From the NCBI RefSeq assembly GCF_028737315.1, contig NZ_JAQZAO010000005.1, positions 124,001 to 188,000 on the forward strand: a stretch of DNA of 64,000 nt. Direction: 5' to 3'. A program made the translations under genes and the position numbers. Under the pieces are notes generated by a model. That model was not told the origin of the DNA and made no database searches. It saw nothing but the letters and a program-made list of their open reading frames with translations. Position 1 is the stretch's first letter, and the number at the start of each line of letters is the position of its first letter. Origin of the DNA: Actinomycetospora lemnae. Its GTDB lineage: Bacteria > Actinomycetota > Actinomycetes > Mycobacteriales > Pseudonocardiaceae. Below are positions 1 through 7,464 of this stretch, piece by piece.

Positions 1-342
1 GACGAGGGCGGCAGCGACGAGGAGAGCGGCGGCGACACGGGCGGCGCCGACACGAGCGCGGCGGCGACCTCGAGCGGTGCCGGCGCATCCTCGACGAGCC
101 CGTCGTCCGGGACCTCCGAGGCGTCGTCCGGCTCGTCCGGCTCGTCGACCGGCTCGTCCGGAGGTGCCGACCCGGGCTCGCGCACCGCACCCGGGCGCTC
201 GGTCGCGAAGGGCCCGGTGAAGGACACCTCGGCGACGCCGGCGAAGGCGCGGGTCAAGAGCGCGCCGAAGGCCGCCGCCAAGGGCAAGGGCACCTCGACC
301 TCGTCCTCCGCGTCCGCCTCCGGGAACGGCGGGGCCAGCTAG
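1..342 (+). CDS. C-terminal end of an unidentified protein (partial, cut by window edge)
   Basis: An open frame runs from the first base to a TAG at 340-342. The visible 113 residues are low complexity: an acidic Gly/Ser/Thr-rich stretch (many SSG and SGS steps), then a basic Lys/Ala/Pro part and a Ser-rich end. No domain can be named from this tail. Such tails often follow a folded domain that would lie upstream of the window. Its stop shares the bases CTAG with the stop of the convergent VOC gene, so the two 3' ends overlap by 4 bp, which supports it as real coding sequence. Function unknown. Confidence 0.6.
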   Translation, partial: DEGGSDEESGGDTGGADTSAAATSSGAGASSTSPSSGTSEASSGSSGSSTGSSGGADPGSRTAPGRSVAKGPVKDTSATPAKARVKSAPKAAAKGKGTSTSSSASASGNGGAS

Positions 343-755
343 CTCCTCTGCTCCGCGGCGGAGATGTTCACGAGCCAGCGCACGCCGAAGCGGTCGGTGC
401 AGTCGCCGTAGAGGTCGCCCCACATCTGCTTCTCCAGCGGGGTGCCGACCGTCCCGCTCGCGGACAGCTGCTCGTACCACCCGCGCAGCGTCGGCTCGTC
501 GTCACCGGACAGCGAGAGGGTGACGTCGTTGCCGCGCTCGCGGGTGGACCCGGGCGGCAGGTCGGAGAGCATCAAGGTGATGCCGTGCTCGGTCTCGAGC
601 TGACCGTGCATGATCTTCTGCGCGTCCGGGCCCTCCATGCCCATCTGCCCGAAGGTCATGACGTCGGTGGTCGCGCCGAAGACGTCGGCGTAGAAGGCGA
701 CGGCGTCGGCCGCCTCGCCGTCGAAGTGCAGGTACGGGTTGAGGTGGACGCCCAC
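339..755 (-). CDS. VOC family protein, PhnB-like
   Basis: A 138-residue protein of the vicinal-oxygen-chelate (glyoxalase/PhnB) superfamily. The N-terminus (NPYLHFDGEAADAVAFYADV) is the classic start of the PhnB-like branch, and the end has the typical WGDLYG and DRFGVRW signatures. These proteins are small cytoplasmic beta-alpha-beta dimers; members without tested activity are common, so no substrate is assigned. Length fits the family. It is transcribed away from the DUF393 gene and overlaps the upstream-edge gene by 4 bp at the 3' end. Confidence 0.85.
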   Translation of the reverse strand: MGVHLNPYLHFDGEAADAVAFYADVFGATTDVMTFGQMGMEGPDAQKIMHGQLETEHGITLMLSDLPPGSTRERGNDVTLSLSGDDEPTLRGWYEQLSASGTVGTPLEKQMWGDLYGDCTDRFGVRWLVNISAAEQRS

Positions 756-833
756 GATGTGCTCCGGTGATCGACGAGTCGGGCCCCGACGGGAGCGGAA
801 GCTAGACCCACCGTGGGGCGCGGGGAAGCCTCG

Positions 834-1238
834 TCAGCCGATCGCCGGGGCGCAGTCCTGCGGATGCGCCTCGCAGTGCGGCGTGGTGCCCGGGAAGGCG
901 CCGCGGTGGTCGGCCACCCAGCGGTAGGCCCACTCCTGCACGCCGCCGGTGACCCGGTAGAGCAGCGACGGCAGCGGGGTCCCGGTGATCTCGGACAGCA
1001 CGGCGTTGACGGCGTCCGCGCCGCTGCGCCGCACGCCGTCGTGGCCCCGCCACTGCACCGCCTCGCCGCACTGCTCCACCGTCGCGCCGACCGACGCCGG
1101 CACGCCCGCAGCCTGGTAGGGCTGCACGTCGACGCGCCCGTGCCGGTCGAGCAGGCGCAGCCAGTCGACGCAGCGCGTGCAGAAGCCGCACCGGCCGTCG
1201 AAGACGAGGCGGCCGGTCGTCGTGTCGGCGGGGCCCAT
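834..1238 (-). CDS. DCC1-like thiol-disulfide oxidoreductase (DUF393)
   Basis: About 134 residues with the DUF393 signature FDGRCGFC near the N-terminus, a thioredoxin-like CxxC pair expected to be redox active. A further Cys and a conserved YRVTGG..WAYR region follow. The frame extends upstream to 1313, but that would run into the next VOC gene. ATG at 1238, directly before the conserved beta-strand, is therefore preferred. Substrate is unknown for this family. It sits in a minus-strand run with two small VOC proteins and an AraC regulator. Confidence 0.8.
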   Translation of the reverse strand: MGPADTTTGRLVFDGRCGFCTRCVDWLRLLDRHGRVDVQPYQAAGVPASVGATVEQCGEAVQWRGHDGVRRSGADAVNAVLSEITGTPLPSLLYRVTGGVQEWAYRWVADHRGAFPGTTPHCEAHPQDCAPAIG

Positions 1239-1276
1239 GCACCCCACCCTGCCAGCGCAGCGCCGTCGGGACCGCG

Positions 1277-1648
1277 TCAGGAGCCGCCCGGGCGGTAGGT
1301 GCCGAAGCTCCACACGTTGTCCTCGCCGTCGACCGCGGCGTACTCGCGGGAGCCGTAGGGCTGGTCGGTGAGTCCCATGACCACGGTCGCGCCGGCGGCG
1401 ACCGCCCGGTCGTGGTGGCCGTCGACGTCGTCGACCACGACGTAGACGACCGCGCGGCCGGTGGCGAACGCGTCGCCCTCGCGGCGGGGGCCGAGGAGGA
1501 CCGCGCCCCCGCCGTGGGTGAGCTCGGCGTGCTCCACGGTGCCGGCCTCGCCGCGGTGCTCGGCGGCGACGGTGAAGCCGAAGGCGTCGCGCAGCAGCGC
1601 GATGGCCGCGTCGGGGTCCCGGTAGCGCAGGGTCGGGTGGATGCTCAT
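1277..1648 (-). CDS. VOC family protein (glyoxalase/bleomycin-resistance-like)
   Basis: A 123-residue protein starting with the motif HPTLRYRDPDAAIALL and carrying the central VYVVVDDVDGHHDRAVAAGA segment of the VOC fold, ending in a WSFGTY strand. This points to a single-domain, dimer-forming glyoxalase-superfamily protein. The metal-binding set cannot be judged by eye. It lies 10 bp downstream of the AraC-type regulator on the same strand, so co-transcription is likely. Whether it is an enzyme or a binding protein is open. Confidence 0.8.
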   Translation of the reverse strand: MSIHPTLRYRDPDAAIALLRDAFGFTVAAEHRGEAGTVEHAELTHGGGAVLLGPRREGDAFATGRAVVYVVVDDVDGHHDRAVAAGATVVMGLTDQPYGSREYAAVDGEDNVWSFGTYRPGGS

Positions 1649-1658
1649 GGCGACGACG

Positions 1659-2501
1659 CTAGGAGTCGACCGCCGCCGCGTCTTGGACGTCGGGGAACCC
1701 CGCCCGCCACTCCAGCACGTAGCGGCTGGGCGTGCAGCCGGCGAGGTCGCGGAACTCGCGGACGAGGTGGGAGTGGTCGGCGAACCCGCACGCGGCGGCG
1801 ACGTCGGCGATGCGCGCGGCGGTCGGCCCGCGGGTGCCCGTCGGCCCGGGCACGAGCAGGCGCGCGGCCTCCCGGAAGCGCAGCACGCGCCCCGCCGTCG
1901 TCGGCGTGAGGCCGATCTGGTCGCGGAAGCGCGTGAGCAGGTGACGCCGGCTCCAGCCCGTCTCGCCGGCGAGCGTCGACACCGCGACCCGACCGCGCGC
2001 GCCGGCCAGCCGCGCCCAGGCGTGGGCCACCTCCGGGTCCGGGCGGGAACGTGACCGGTCGAGCAGCCCGCGCAGCACGGAGTCGACGACGGCGAGGCAC
2101 TCCGCCGGCGGCGTGTGGGCGAGGCGCTCGGGCAGCCCGGCGAGCGCCGGCTGGGCGAGGGCGTCGAGCGGGACGACCCGGTTGGTCAGCGCGGACGTCG
2201 GCCGGTCGAGCAGGCGCAGGACGCCGAGCGGGGTGAGGTCGACCTGGACGCCCTGCTGGTGCCCGGCGAACGCGGTGACGACCGCGCCGTCGTGCATGCC
2301 CGCGAGGAACGCCGCGTGGCGGGCGCGGCCGCCGGGTCCGGCGAGCTCCAGTGGGTCGGCCCAGGCGAGGATCAGCGTGTACGCGCCGTGGGGCGCCTCG
2401 CGCCGCCGCAGCGGCGACGACGTCGCGACCTCGTCGTAGGGCGCGTAGCGCCGCACGACGCCGGCGAGCGCCGGGTGCGGACGTCGCCCGGTCGAGGTCA
2501 C
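1659..2501 (-). CDS. AraC family transcriptional regulator
   Basis: A 280-residue regulator. The C-terminal third carries the two-helix-turn-helix AraC/XylS domain: the first HTH around VSTLAGETGWSRRHLLTRF and the second around IADVAAACGFADHSHLVREF, followed by the usual G(C)TPSRY end. The N-terminal part is a poorly conserved effector-binding region. The start is GTG at 2501. It is divergent from the flavin monooxygenase at 2549 with 47 bp between, which holds a perfect 13-bp palindrome. Control of the divergent gene is inferred, not shown. Confidence 0.88.
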   Translation of the reverse strand: MTSTGRRPHPALAGVVRRYAPYDEVATSSPLRRREAPHGAYTLILAWADPLELAGPGGRARHAAFLAGMHDGAVVTAFAGHQQGVQVDLTPLGVLRLLDRPTSALTNRVVPLDALAQPALAGLPERLAHTPPAECLAVVDSVLRGLLDRSRSRPDPEVAHAWARLAGARGRVAVSTLAGETGWSRRHLLTRFRDQIGLTPTTAGRVLRFREAARLLVPGPTGTRGPTAARIADVAAACGFADHSHLVREFRDLAGCTPSRYVLEWRAGFPDVQDAAAVDS

Positions 2502-2503
2502 GT

Positions 2504-2516
2504 TGGCAGCCTGCCA
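2504..2516. promoter_or_regulatory. palindrome in the araC/monooxygenase divergent region
   Basis: TGGCAG-C-CTGCCA is a perfect inverted repeat with 6-bp arms. It sits 3 bp from the AraC gene start and roughly at -45 to -33 of the promoter inferred for the monooxygenase. Position and symmetry suggest an operator, but AraC proteins more often bind direct repeats, so the binder is uncertain. Confidence 0.4.
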
Positions 2517-2534
2517 GGAGCGGCGCGGAACGGA

Positions 2535-2540
2535 TACCGT
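2535..2540 (+). promoter_or_regulatory. -10 box, probably leaderless transcript of the monooxygenase
   Basis: TACCGT (pattern TAnnnT) ends 8 nt before the GTG at 2549. No Shine-Dalgarno sequence precedes the start, so transcription probably begins at or near the start codon. Inference from spacing only. Confidence 0.4.
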
Positions 2541-2548
2541 CCGGCCCC

Positions 2549-4030
2549 GTGACGGGACGCAACGGGACAGGGCGGGAGGCCTCGACGCGGGTCGTGGTCG
2601 TGGGCGCGGGCTTCGGCGGCATCGCGGCGGCGATCGAGCTGCGCGAGCACGGGATCACCGACGTGGTGATCCTCGACAGCGCCCCCGAGATCGGCGGGAC
2701 CTGGTACTACAACAGCTACCCGGGCGCGGCCTGCGACGTGCCCAGCCACCTGTACTCGTTCTCGTTCGCCCAGCGCAGCGACTGGTCGCGGCTCTGCTCG
2801 CCCCAGCCGGAGATCCTCGAGTACCTCCAGGGCGTCGCCAAGGAGTACGGCCTCGGCGAGGTGTTCGTGCCGGACGTACGCGTGGACGCCGTCCGGCTCG
2901 ACGAGGCGTCGATGACCTGGACCGTCGAGGCGCAGGACGGCCGGCGCTGGGAGGCCGACGCCGTCGTGCTGGCCACGGGCCAGCTCAACACCCCGGCCAT
3001 CCCGCCCATCCCCGGCGCCGCCGACTTCGCCGGCCCGGCCATGCACTCCGCCCGCTGGGACCACGACGTCGACCTGCGGGGAAAGCGCGTCGCCGTCGTG
3101 GGCACGGGCGCGAGCGCGGTGCAGTTCGTGCCGGCCATCGCGCCCGAGGTCGGGTCGATGACCGTCTTCCAGCGCAGCGGCAACTGGTTCTTCCCGCGCA
3201 AGAACCGCCACTACCCGCCGGCGATGCGCCGGCTCTTCCGCCGCGTGCCGGGGATCATGCGCACGCGCCGGTTCCTGCTCAAGGGCTACCTCGAGTTCCT
3301 GACGATCATGATCCGGCACCCGAGCACGGTCGGGCGGCTCGGGCGCGTCTACTCGACGCTGTTCATGCGCCGCCAGCTGCGCGACCCGGAGGTGCGCCGC
3401 AAGGCCTGGCCGGACTACACGTTCGGGTGCAAGCGGATCCTCTTCAGCTCGCACTACCTGCCCGCGCTCGAGCGCGACAACGTCGAGCTCGTCACCGACC
3501 GGGTCACCGAGATCGTCCCCGACGGCGTGCGCACCGAGGACGGGCGTCACCACCCCGCCGACGTGCTCATCTGGGGCACGGGCTTCAAGAGCACCGACTT
3601 CATGTTCCCGATGGAGATCGTCGGACGCGGCGGGCGGACCCTGCAGGAGGAGTGGTCGCAGGGGGCGCACGCGCACCTGGGGATGACCGTGCCGGGCTTC
3701 CCGTCGCTGTTCGTGCTCTACGGGCCGAACACCAACACCTCGGGCGGCTCGATCATCGTGTTCCTCGAGGCGCAGGTCGCCTACGTGCGCCAGGCGCTCG
3801 AGGAGACCGAGCGCCGCCGCGCCGCCGCGCTCGAGGTGCGCCGCGACGTCGAGCAGGCCTTCGACGAGCGCCTGCAGGCCGAGTTCGAGGGCACGGCGTG
3901 GACGCAGTGCGACTCCTGGTACCGCGACGAGTCGGGGCGCATCGTCGCCAACTGGCCGCGCTACATGGAGGAGTACGTCCGGGCGGTGGCGAAGCTCGAC
4001 CCGACCGACTACGAGTTCATCCCCCGCTGA
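2549..4030 (+). CDS. FAD-dependent Baeyer-Villiger-type monooxygenase
   Basis: A 493-residue class B flavoprotein monooxygenase. It has an N-terminal FAD dinucleotide fold (GAGFGG near residues 15-20), the Baeyer-Villiger fingerprint F-x-G-x3-H-x3-W at residues 160-170 (FAGPAMHSARW) and a second Rossmann motif GTGASA from about residue 185 for NADPH. It would insert oxygen next to a ketone, or oxidise a heteroatom, in the cytoplasm; the substrate cannot be read from sequence. The GTG start at 2549 lies just before the first fold; a longer reading back to 2351 would overlap the AraC gene. Divergent from that regulator, which may control it. Confidence 0.88.
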   Translation: MTGRNGTGREASTRVVVVGAGFGGIAAAIELREHGITDVVILDSAPEIGGTWYYNSYPGAACDVPSHLYSFSFAQRSDWSRLCSPQPEILEYLQGVAKEYGLGEVFVPDVRVDAVRLDEASMTWTVEAQDGRRWEADAVVLATGQLNTPAIPPIPGAADFAGPAMHSARWDHDVDLRGKRVAVVGTGASAVQFVPAIAPEVGSMTVFQRSGNWFFPRKNRHYPPAMRRLFRRVPGIMRTRRFLLKGYLEFLTIMIRHPSTVGRLGRVYSTLFMRRQLRDPEVRRKAWPDYTFGCKRILFSSHYLPALERDNVELVTDRVTEIVPDGVRTEDGRHHPADVLIWGTGFKSTDFMFPMEIVGRGGRTLQEEWSQGAHAHLGMTVPGFPSLFVLYGPNTNTSGGSIIVFLEAQVAYVRQALEETERRRAAALEVRRDVEQAFDERLQAEFEGTAWTQCDSWYRDESGRIVANWPRYMEEYVRAVAKLDPTDYEFIPR

Positions 4031-4046
4031 CGGTCCCGCCGCCGAG

Positions 4047-4095
4047 TTGTCCACAGGCGGTGTCCACACTGGGGACGAATGACAGCCGTGTCATT
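4047..4095. repeat. DnaA-box-like paired element, copy 1
   Basis: TTGTCCACA (4047-4055) and GTGTCCACA (4060-4068) lie 13 bp apart start to start, followed by GGACGAATGACA and the inverted repeat AATGACA-GCCG-TGTCATT (4078-4095). TTGTCCACA matches the actinobacterial DnaA-box consensus. A second copy with the same 13-bp spacing occurs at 22013-22062. It lies between the monooxygenase and map genes. Role unproven. Confidence 0.5.
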
Positions 4096-4119
4096 CCGGC
4101 CCCGGATCCGGGCCCTGTC

Positions 4120-4125
4120 TAGGGT
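4120..4125 (+). promoter_or_regulatory. -10 box of map, probably leaderless
   Basis: TAGGGT ends 6 nt before the ATG at 4132, the spacing expected if transcription starts at the start codon. A GC-rich imperfect hairpin just upstream (about 4096-4115) may end the preceding gene's transcript. Confidence 0.45.
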
Positions 4126-4131
4126 CGGGGC

Positions 4132-4917
4132 ATGTTGCGGCGTGCCGAGATCGAGCTGAAGACCTCCGGTGAGGTCGACGCCATGCGCGAGGCCGGTCGC
4201 GTCGTCGCCCGCTGCCTCGACGCGGTGCGCGCGGCGGCCGTGCCCGGCGTGACGCTGCAGGAGCTCGACCGCGTCGCCCACGACGTCATGGACGACGCCG
4301 GCGCCGTGCCCGCCTTCCTCGACTACCACCCGCGCTTCGCGCCGAGCCCGTTTCCCGGCGTCATCTGCGCGAGCGTCAACGACGCGGTCGTGCACGCCAT
4401 CCCCGGCGCCCACCGGCTGGCCGACGGCGACCTGCTCAGCATCGACTGCGGTGCCTTCCTCGACGGCTGGTGCGGCGACGCCGCCTTCAGCACGGTCGTG
4501 GGCGCCGACGCCGACCCCGCGGACCTCGAGCTCATCGCCACCACCGAGCGCGCGCTGCAGGCCGGCATCGCCGCGGCGCGGCCGGGCGGGCGCCTCGGTG
4601 ACATCGGCGCCGCGGTCAGCGCCGTCGCCCGCGAGGCCGGCTACGGGATGCTCGCCGACCACGGCGGGCACGGCATCGGGCGCGCGATGCACGAGTCGCC
4701 GCACGTCCCCAACGAGGGCCGCGCCGGGCGCGGGATGCGCCTGCGGCCCGGGCTCGTCATCGCCATCGAGCCGATGCTGCACGCGGGCGGCGAGGACGAC
4801 TACGTCCACGACGACGACGGCTGGACCCTGCGCACCGCCGACGGCAGCCGTGCCGCGCACGCCGAGCACACGGTCGCGATCACCGCCGACGGTCCGCGCA
4901 TCCTCACGCTGCCGTAG
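4132..4917 (+). CDS. map: methionine aminopeptidase, type I
   Basis: A 261-residue cytosolic metalloprotease of the pita-bread fold that removes N-terminal Met from nascent proteins. All five metal ligands are visible at family spacing: D105 (SIDCG), D116 (CGDAAFS), H180 (HGIG), E213 (AIEPM) and E245 (AEHT). The length matches type I enzymes, and the N-terminal extension with a zinc-binding SH3 motif seen in some actinobacterial paralogs is absent. It stands alone, convergent with the membrane protein ending at 4921 and preceded by the DnaA-box-like element. The start is ATG at 4132. Confidence 0.93.
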   Translation: MLRRAEIELKTSGEVDAMREAGRVVARCLDAVRAAAVPGVTLQELDRVAHDVMDDAGAVPAFLDYHPRFAPSPFPGVICASVNDAVVHAIPGAHRLADGDLLSIDCGAFLDGWCGDAAFSTVVGADADPADLELIATTERALQAGIAAARPGGRLGDIGAAVSAVAREAGYGMLADHGGHGIGRAMHESPHVPNEGRAGRGMRLRPGLVIAIEPMLHAGGEDDYVHDDDGWTLRTADGSRAAHAEHTVAITADGPRILTLP

Positions 4918-4920
4918 GGC

Positions 4921-5562
4921 CTACGACCGGCTGGCCGCCCGGTCCCCGTGGTGGTCGTCCTGCGGGGAGTCGCCCCGCGACGCCCCCTCGCGCGGCGCGT
5001 CCGCGCGCTCGCGGTGCGCCTGCTCCCAGGCGGAGTCGTCGCGCGCGGCGTCCTGCCCGCCGTCCTGCCCGTCCCGGGACGGCTTGCGGCGCACGGACCG
5101 GCGGTCGAGGCGGTGCAGCTGCCCGTTGCTGTCGCGGCCCCAGTGCGTGCCGTGCGAGTCGGTGAACCGCATCTCGGGCACGGCCGGCGCGGAGTACAGC
5201 TCGTCGCGGCTGACCTCGTCGGCGCCGAAGGGGAGGGACCGGATCTCGTCGCTCGCCGGCGGCAGCAGGGCCATCGACACGCTGTGCTGCTCGTCGCTCG
5301 ACGGCAGGCTGAACAGGCAGCGGACCTGGAACACCGGGGACTCGCCGCCGTTGTGGACGACGATCACGTAGTCCTCGTCGCGATCGTGCCGCTTCCCCTC
5401 GTCGAGCCAGGCGGTGACGCCCTGGGCCTGCTGCTCCTGGCGGACCTCGACCTGGTCCTTGCGATTCAGCAGCATGATCCACACGTAGGCGGCGAACCCG
5501 AGCAGGGAGCCGGCGCTGCCGATCGCCGACACCCACTGCGCGGCGAGCTGGGACGTGCTCAT
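4921..5562 (-). CDS. hypothetical single-pass membrane protein with charged C-terminus
   Basis: A 213-residue protein. Residues about 8-32 form one hydrophobic segment (AIGSAGSLLGFAAYVWIMLL), followed directly by a charged stretch (NRKDQVEVRQEQQ) that looks like a short coiled coil. A soluble region of beta character (YVIVVHNGGESPVFQVRCLF) resembles domains seen beside phage or defence-related membrane proteins, but no family can be named. The last 50 residues are highly charged (Arg/Asp/Gln/His). It is divergent from the SnoaL-like gene at 5653. Function unknown. Confidence 0.65.
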   Translation of the reverse strand: MSTSQLAAQWVSAIGSAGSLLGFAAYVWIMLLNRKDQVEVRQEQQAQGVTAWLDEGKRHDRDEDYVIVVHNGGESPVFQVRCLFSLPSSDEQHSVSMALLPPASDEIRSLPFGADEVSRDELYSAPAVPEMRFTDSHGTHWGRDSNGQLHRLDRRSVRRKPSRDGQDGGQDAARDDSAWEQAHRERADAPREGASRGDSPQDDHHGDRAASRS

Positions 5563-5652
5563 CGACGGAGGTCACCTCGGGAGACGGAGCGGGTCGTGTG
5601 CGCACAGGTGCCCGCGCGCGAAGCCGTCTACGCTCCTGCTCGTGATCGCCCC

Positions 5653-6222
5653 GTGAGTGCCGAGCCCACGTCGTCGCCGCCCGCGGGCCGCCGGCCCGCG
5701 CCGGACCCGCCGCGCCCCACCCCGCCCGCCGGCGGGACGCCCGGCGCGCTCGTGCGGTGGTGCCTCGACGTGATCAACAGCCACGACGCCGCGTCGCTGC
5801 GCCAGGCCTACGCGCCCGGGGTCCGCGCGCGGTTCCCGATGCGCACCGTCCGCGGCGCCGACGAGCTCGTCGCCTGGTGGGCGAGCGTGTTCGCCGCCGT
5901 CCCCGACCTCACGATGACGATCGAGGGGATGGCCGAGCAGGGCGAGGGGCGCAGCGGCGAGGTCTTCCTGCGCTGGCGCCTGACCGGGCACCACACCGGC
6001 GGCGACTGGGAGGGCATCGCGCCCTCGGGTGCCCGGCTCGACCTCGACGGCATGGACCACTTCGTCGTCGAGGACGGCCACGTGGCCAGCAACTTCGTGG
6101 TCTTCGACCAGATGCAGTTCGCGCGCCAGATCGGCCTGCTGCCCGCGGACGGCTCACGCCTCGACGTCGGCCTCCGGACGGCGTTCAACGCGCTGACGCG
6201 CCGCCGGACGCGTCGGGGCTAG
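5653..6222 (+). CDS. SnoaL-like / NTF2-fold protein
   Basis: A 189-residue protein. After a proline-rich N-terminus of about 35 residues comes a SnoaL-type cone fold: helix LVRWCLDVINSHDAASL, then ADELVAWWASVFAAVPDLTMTIE, the strand FLRWRLTGHHTGGDW and the end MDHFVVEDGHVASNFVVFDQM. Relatives include polyketide cyclases and uncharacterised ester cyclases or hydrolases; a specific reaction cannot be given. GTG at 5653 is chosen because longer readings enter the divergent gene. A -10-like TACGCT lies at 5629-5634. Its stop shares CTAG with the convergent HTH gene. Confidence 0.75.
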   Translation: MSAEPTSSPPAGRRPAPDPPRPTPPAGGTPGALVRWCLDVINSHDAASLRQAYAPGVRARFPMRTVRGADELVAWWASVFAAVPDLTMTIEGMAEQGEGRSGEVFLRWRLTGHHTGGDWEGIAPSGARLDLDGMDHFVVEDGHVASNFVVFDQMQFARQIGLLPADGSRLDVGLRTAFNALTRRRTRRG

Positions 6223-6470
6223 CTCGCGGACCTGGCGGTGCTCGCCGCGCCGTCCTTGCGACTGCGGCCCTGGGTGCCGCCGCGACCGCGGAACTCCACG
6301 CCGGCGTCGACGAGCAGGCGGCGGACCCGACCGATGCTGTAGCCGGTCTCGGCGCAGATCTCACGGATGCTGGCGCCCTTCTGGTACCGCTTGAGCAGCT
6401 CGTTGCCCAGTTTGGTGCGCTCCGTCCCCGTCACCCGCTGGTTGCGCGCCAGCTCCGGTGTCTTCGCCAT
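6219..6470 (-). CDS. small helix-turn-helix DNA-binding protein
   Basis: An 83-residue protein made of one HTH unit: KLGNELLKRYQKGASIREIC, then AETGYSIGRVRRLLVDAGVE, ending RGRGG plus a short basic tail. Closely similar short HTH proteins are widespread in actinomycetes (VTG..R.KL...L...Y..GASIR..); they are presumed regulators or nucleoid-associated factors of unknown target. ATG at 6470 is preferred over the upstream in-frame start because the conserved part begins there and a -10 box lies just before it. It is next to, but separated by 151 bp from, the restriction-modification pair, so a controller role is possible but unsupported. Confidence 0.75.
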   Translation of the reverse strand: MAKTPELARNQRVTGTERTKLGNELLKRYQKGASIREICAETGYSIGRVRRLLVDAGVEFRGRGGTQGRSRKDGAASTARSAS

Positions 6471-6478
6471 GCGGGGAA

Positions 6479-6484
6479 GTATCA
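6479..6484 (-). promoter_or_regulatory. -10 box of the HTH gene, probably leaderless
   Basis: On the minus strand GATACT ends 8 nt before the ATG at 6470, and there is no Shine-Dalgarno sequence. Further upstream are GGGG-ATTA-CCCC (6513-6524) and a TTGACT (6527-6532) too far away to pair with this -10. The whole 6471-6621 gap is visibly less GC-rich than its surroundings. Confidence 0.4.
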
Positions 6485-6621
6485 CAGCGCGTGGCCGAAT
6501 GTCGCCACTACCGGGGATTACCCCTGAGTCAAGCGGTCGGGGGCGTACTGCGAACGAGATCAAGGTCCGTCCGACGGCCGAGTGCCGTGACGGGCGGTGA
6601 TCGAATCTGTTCGGCCGTGTA

Positions 6622-7464
6622 CTACCTGTAGGCGGGGTACTGACGACCGCGCGGCGCGACGTCCTCGCCGGACTCGGCGCCCCAGCTCGTCCACCCCGGG
6701 CGGGCGTAGCGGGCGAACATCTCGAGGTAGGGCCCGGGCGAGCACGCCTCGATGAGGTCGTAGGCCTCGTCGGGCTTGCGGGAGTGCTCGCGCTTGCGGG
6801 TCTCGATCATGTTGACCTGCCGCCGGCCGGGCTCGAGCGTGCGTAGCGAGCCCCGCACGCCGAACAGGATCAGCTCGGTGACGTTGCGGAAGTAGAACCC
6901 CACACCACGCCCGTCGGGCCCGCCGTCCTTGCGCCGCTTGGCCCAGACGAGGTTGCTGACGTAGCGGAAGCCCCAGCCCTGCATCACCGCGAGGCCCTCG
7001 GGCAGCAGTGCGTTCGGCACCCACAGGTAGAGGTGCGCGTTCGCCGAGATGACGTCCGCCACCGGCAGCGCCGCGATCTCCGCCGCGGACATGGTGTCGT
7101 AGCGGTCGAGCCGCCGGTGCTCGGGCGCGACCTTGCCGGTGCGGTTGGTGAACCGCCACGGCGGGTCGGCGTAGACGCAGGACCAGCCGCCGGCCGTGCG
7201 GGGGAGCGCGACGCTCTCCAGCGGCGTCGCGTCCACGCGCAGGGGCGCCGCGCGGCGGGCGCGCGGGGACTCGGCCGCGGGCTCGTCGGTGGGGCCGGGC
7301 TCGCCGGGGCTGGCCTCTGCGTCGATCTCTGTCCTGATCTCCGGGCTGCCGGCGTCCGCCGCCAGGGTCATCGTCTCGGGCCTCCTCGCCGGGGTCGGGG
7401 CGGGCGGGACGCTAGCGCCGGGGTCCGACAGTGATCGGTCGTGCGCCGGGTCCGGGCTGCTCAC
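6622..7464 (-). CDS. MT-A70 family adenine-N6 DNA methyltransferase (modification partner)
   Basis: About 280 residues. After a disordered acidic/proline-rich N-terminal region of about 90 residues comes the MT-A70 domain: catalytic DPPW at about residues 100-103 (YADPPW), then YDTMSAAEIAALPVADVI, HLYLWVPNALLPEGL and the C-terminal KREHSRKPDEAYDLIEA segment that binds S-adenosylmethionine. It methylates adenine N6, here probably in the site cut by its neighbour. The GTG at 7464 overlaps the endonuclease TGA as GTGA, the usual sign of translational coupling, so it is preferred over the start at 7491. Expected role: protect host DNA from the BglII-like enzyme. Confidence 0.8.
   Translation of the reverse strand: MSSPDPAHDRSLSDPGASVPPAPTPARRPETMTLAADAGSPEIRTEIDAEASPGEPGPTDEPAAESPRARRAAPLRVDATPLESVALPRTAGGWSCVYADPPWRFTNRTGKVAPEHRRLDRYDTMSAAEIAALPVADVISANAHLYLWVPNALLPEGLAVMQGWGFRYVSNLVWAKRRKDGGPDGRGVGFYFRNVTELILFGVRGSLRTLEPGRRQVNMIETRKREHSRKPDEAYDLIEACSPGPYLEMFARYARPGWTSWGAESGEDVAPRGRQYPAYR

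Noticed and set aside
2498..4069. A 523-codon frame antisense to the monooxygenase
   Set aside because: Val/Asp/His/Arg-rich composition typical of a shadow frame; the opposite strand has all Baeyer-Villiger motifs.
6219..6470. HTH gene as the controller (C protein) of the restriction-modification pair
   Set aside because: It belongs to a widespread small HTH family, has its own promoter, and is 151 bp away downstream of the methylase; no C-box pattern was found.
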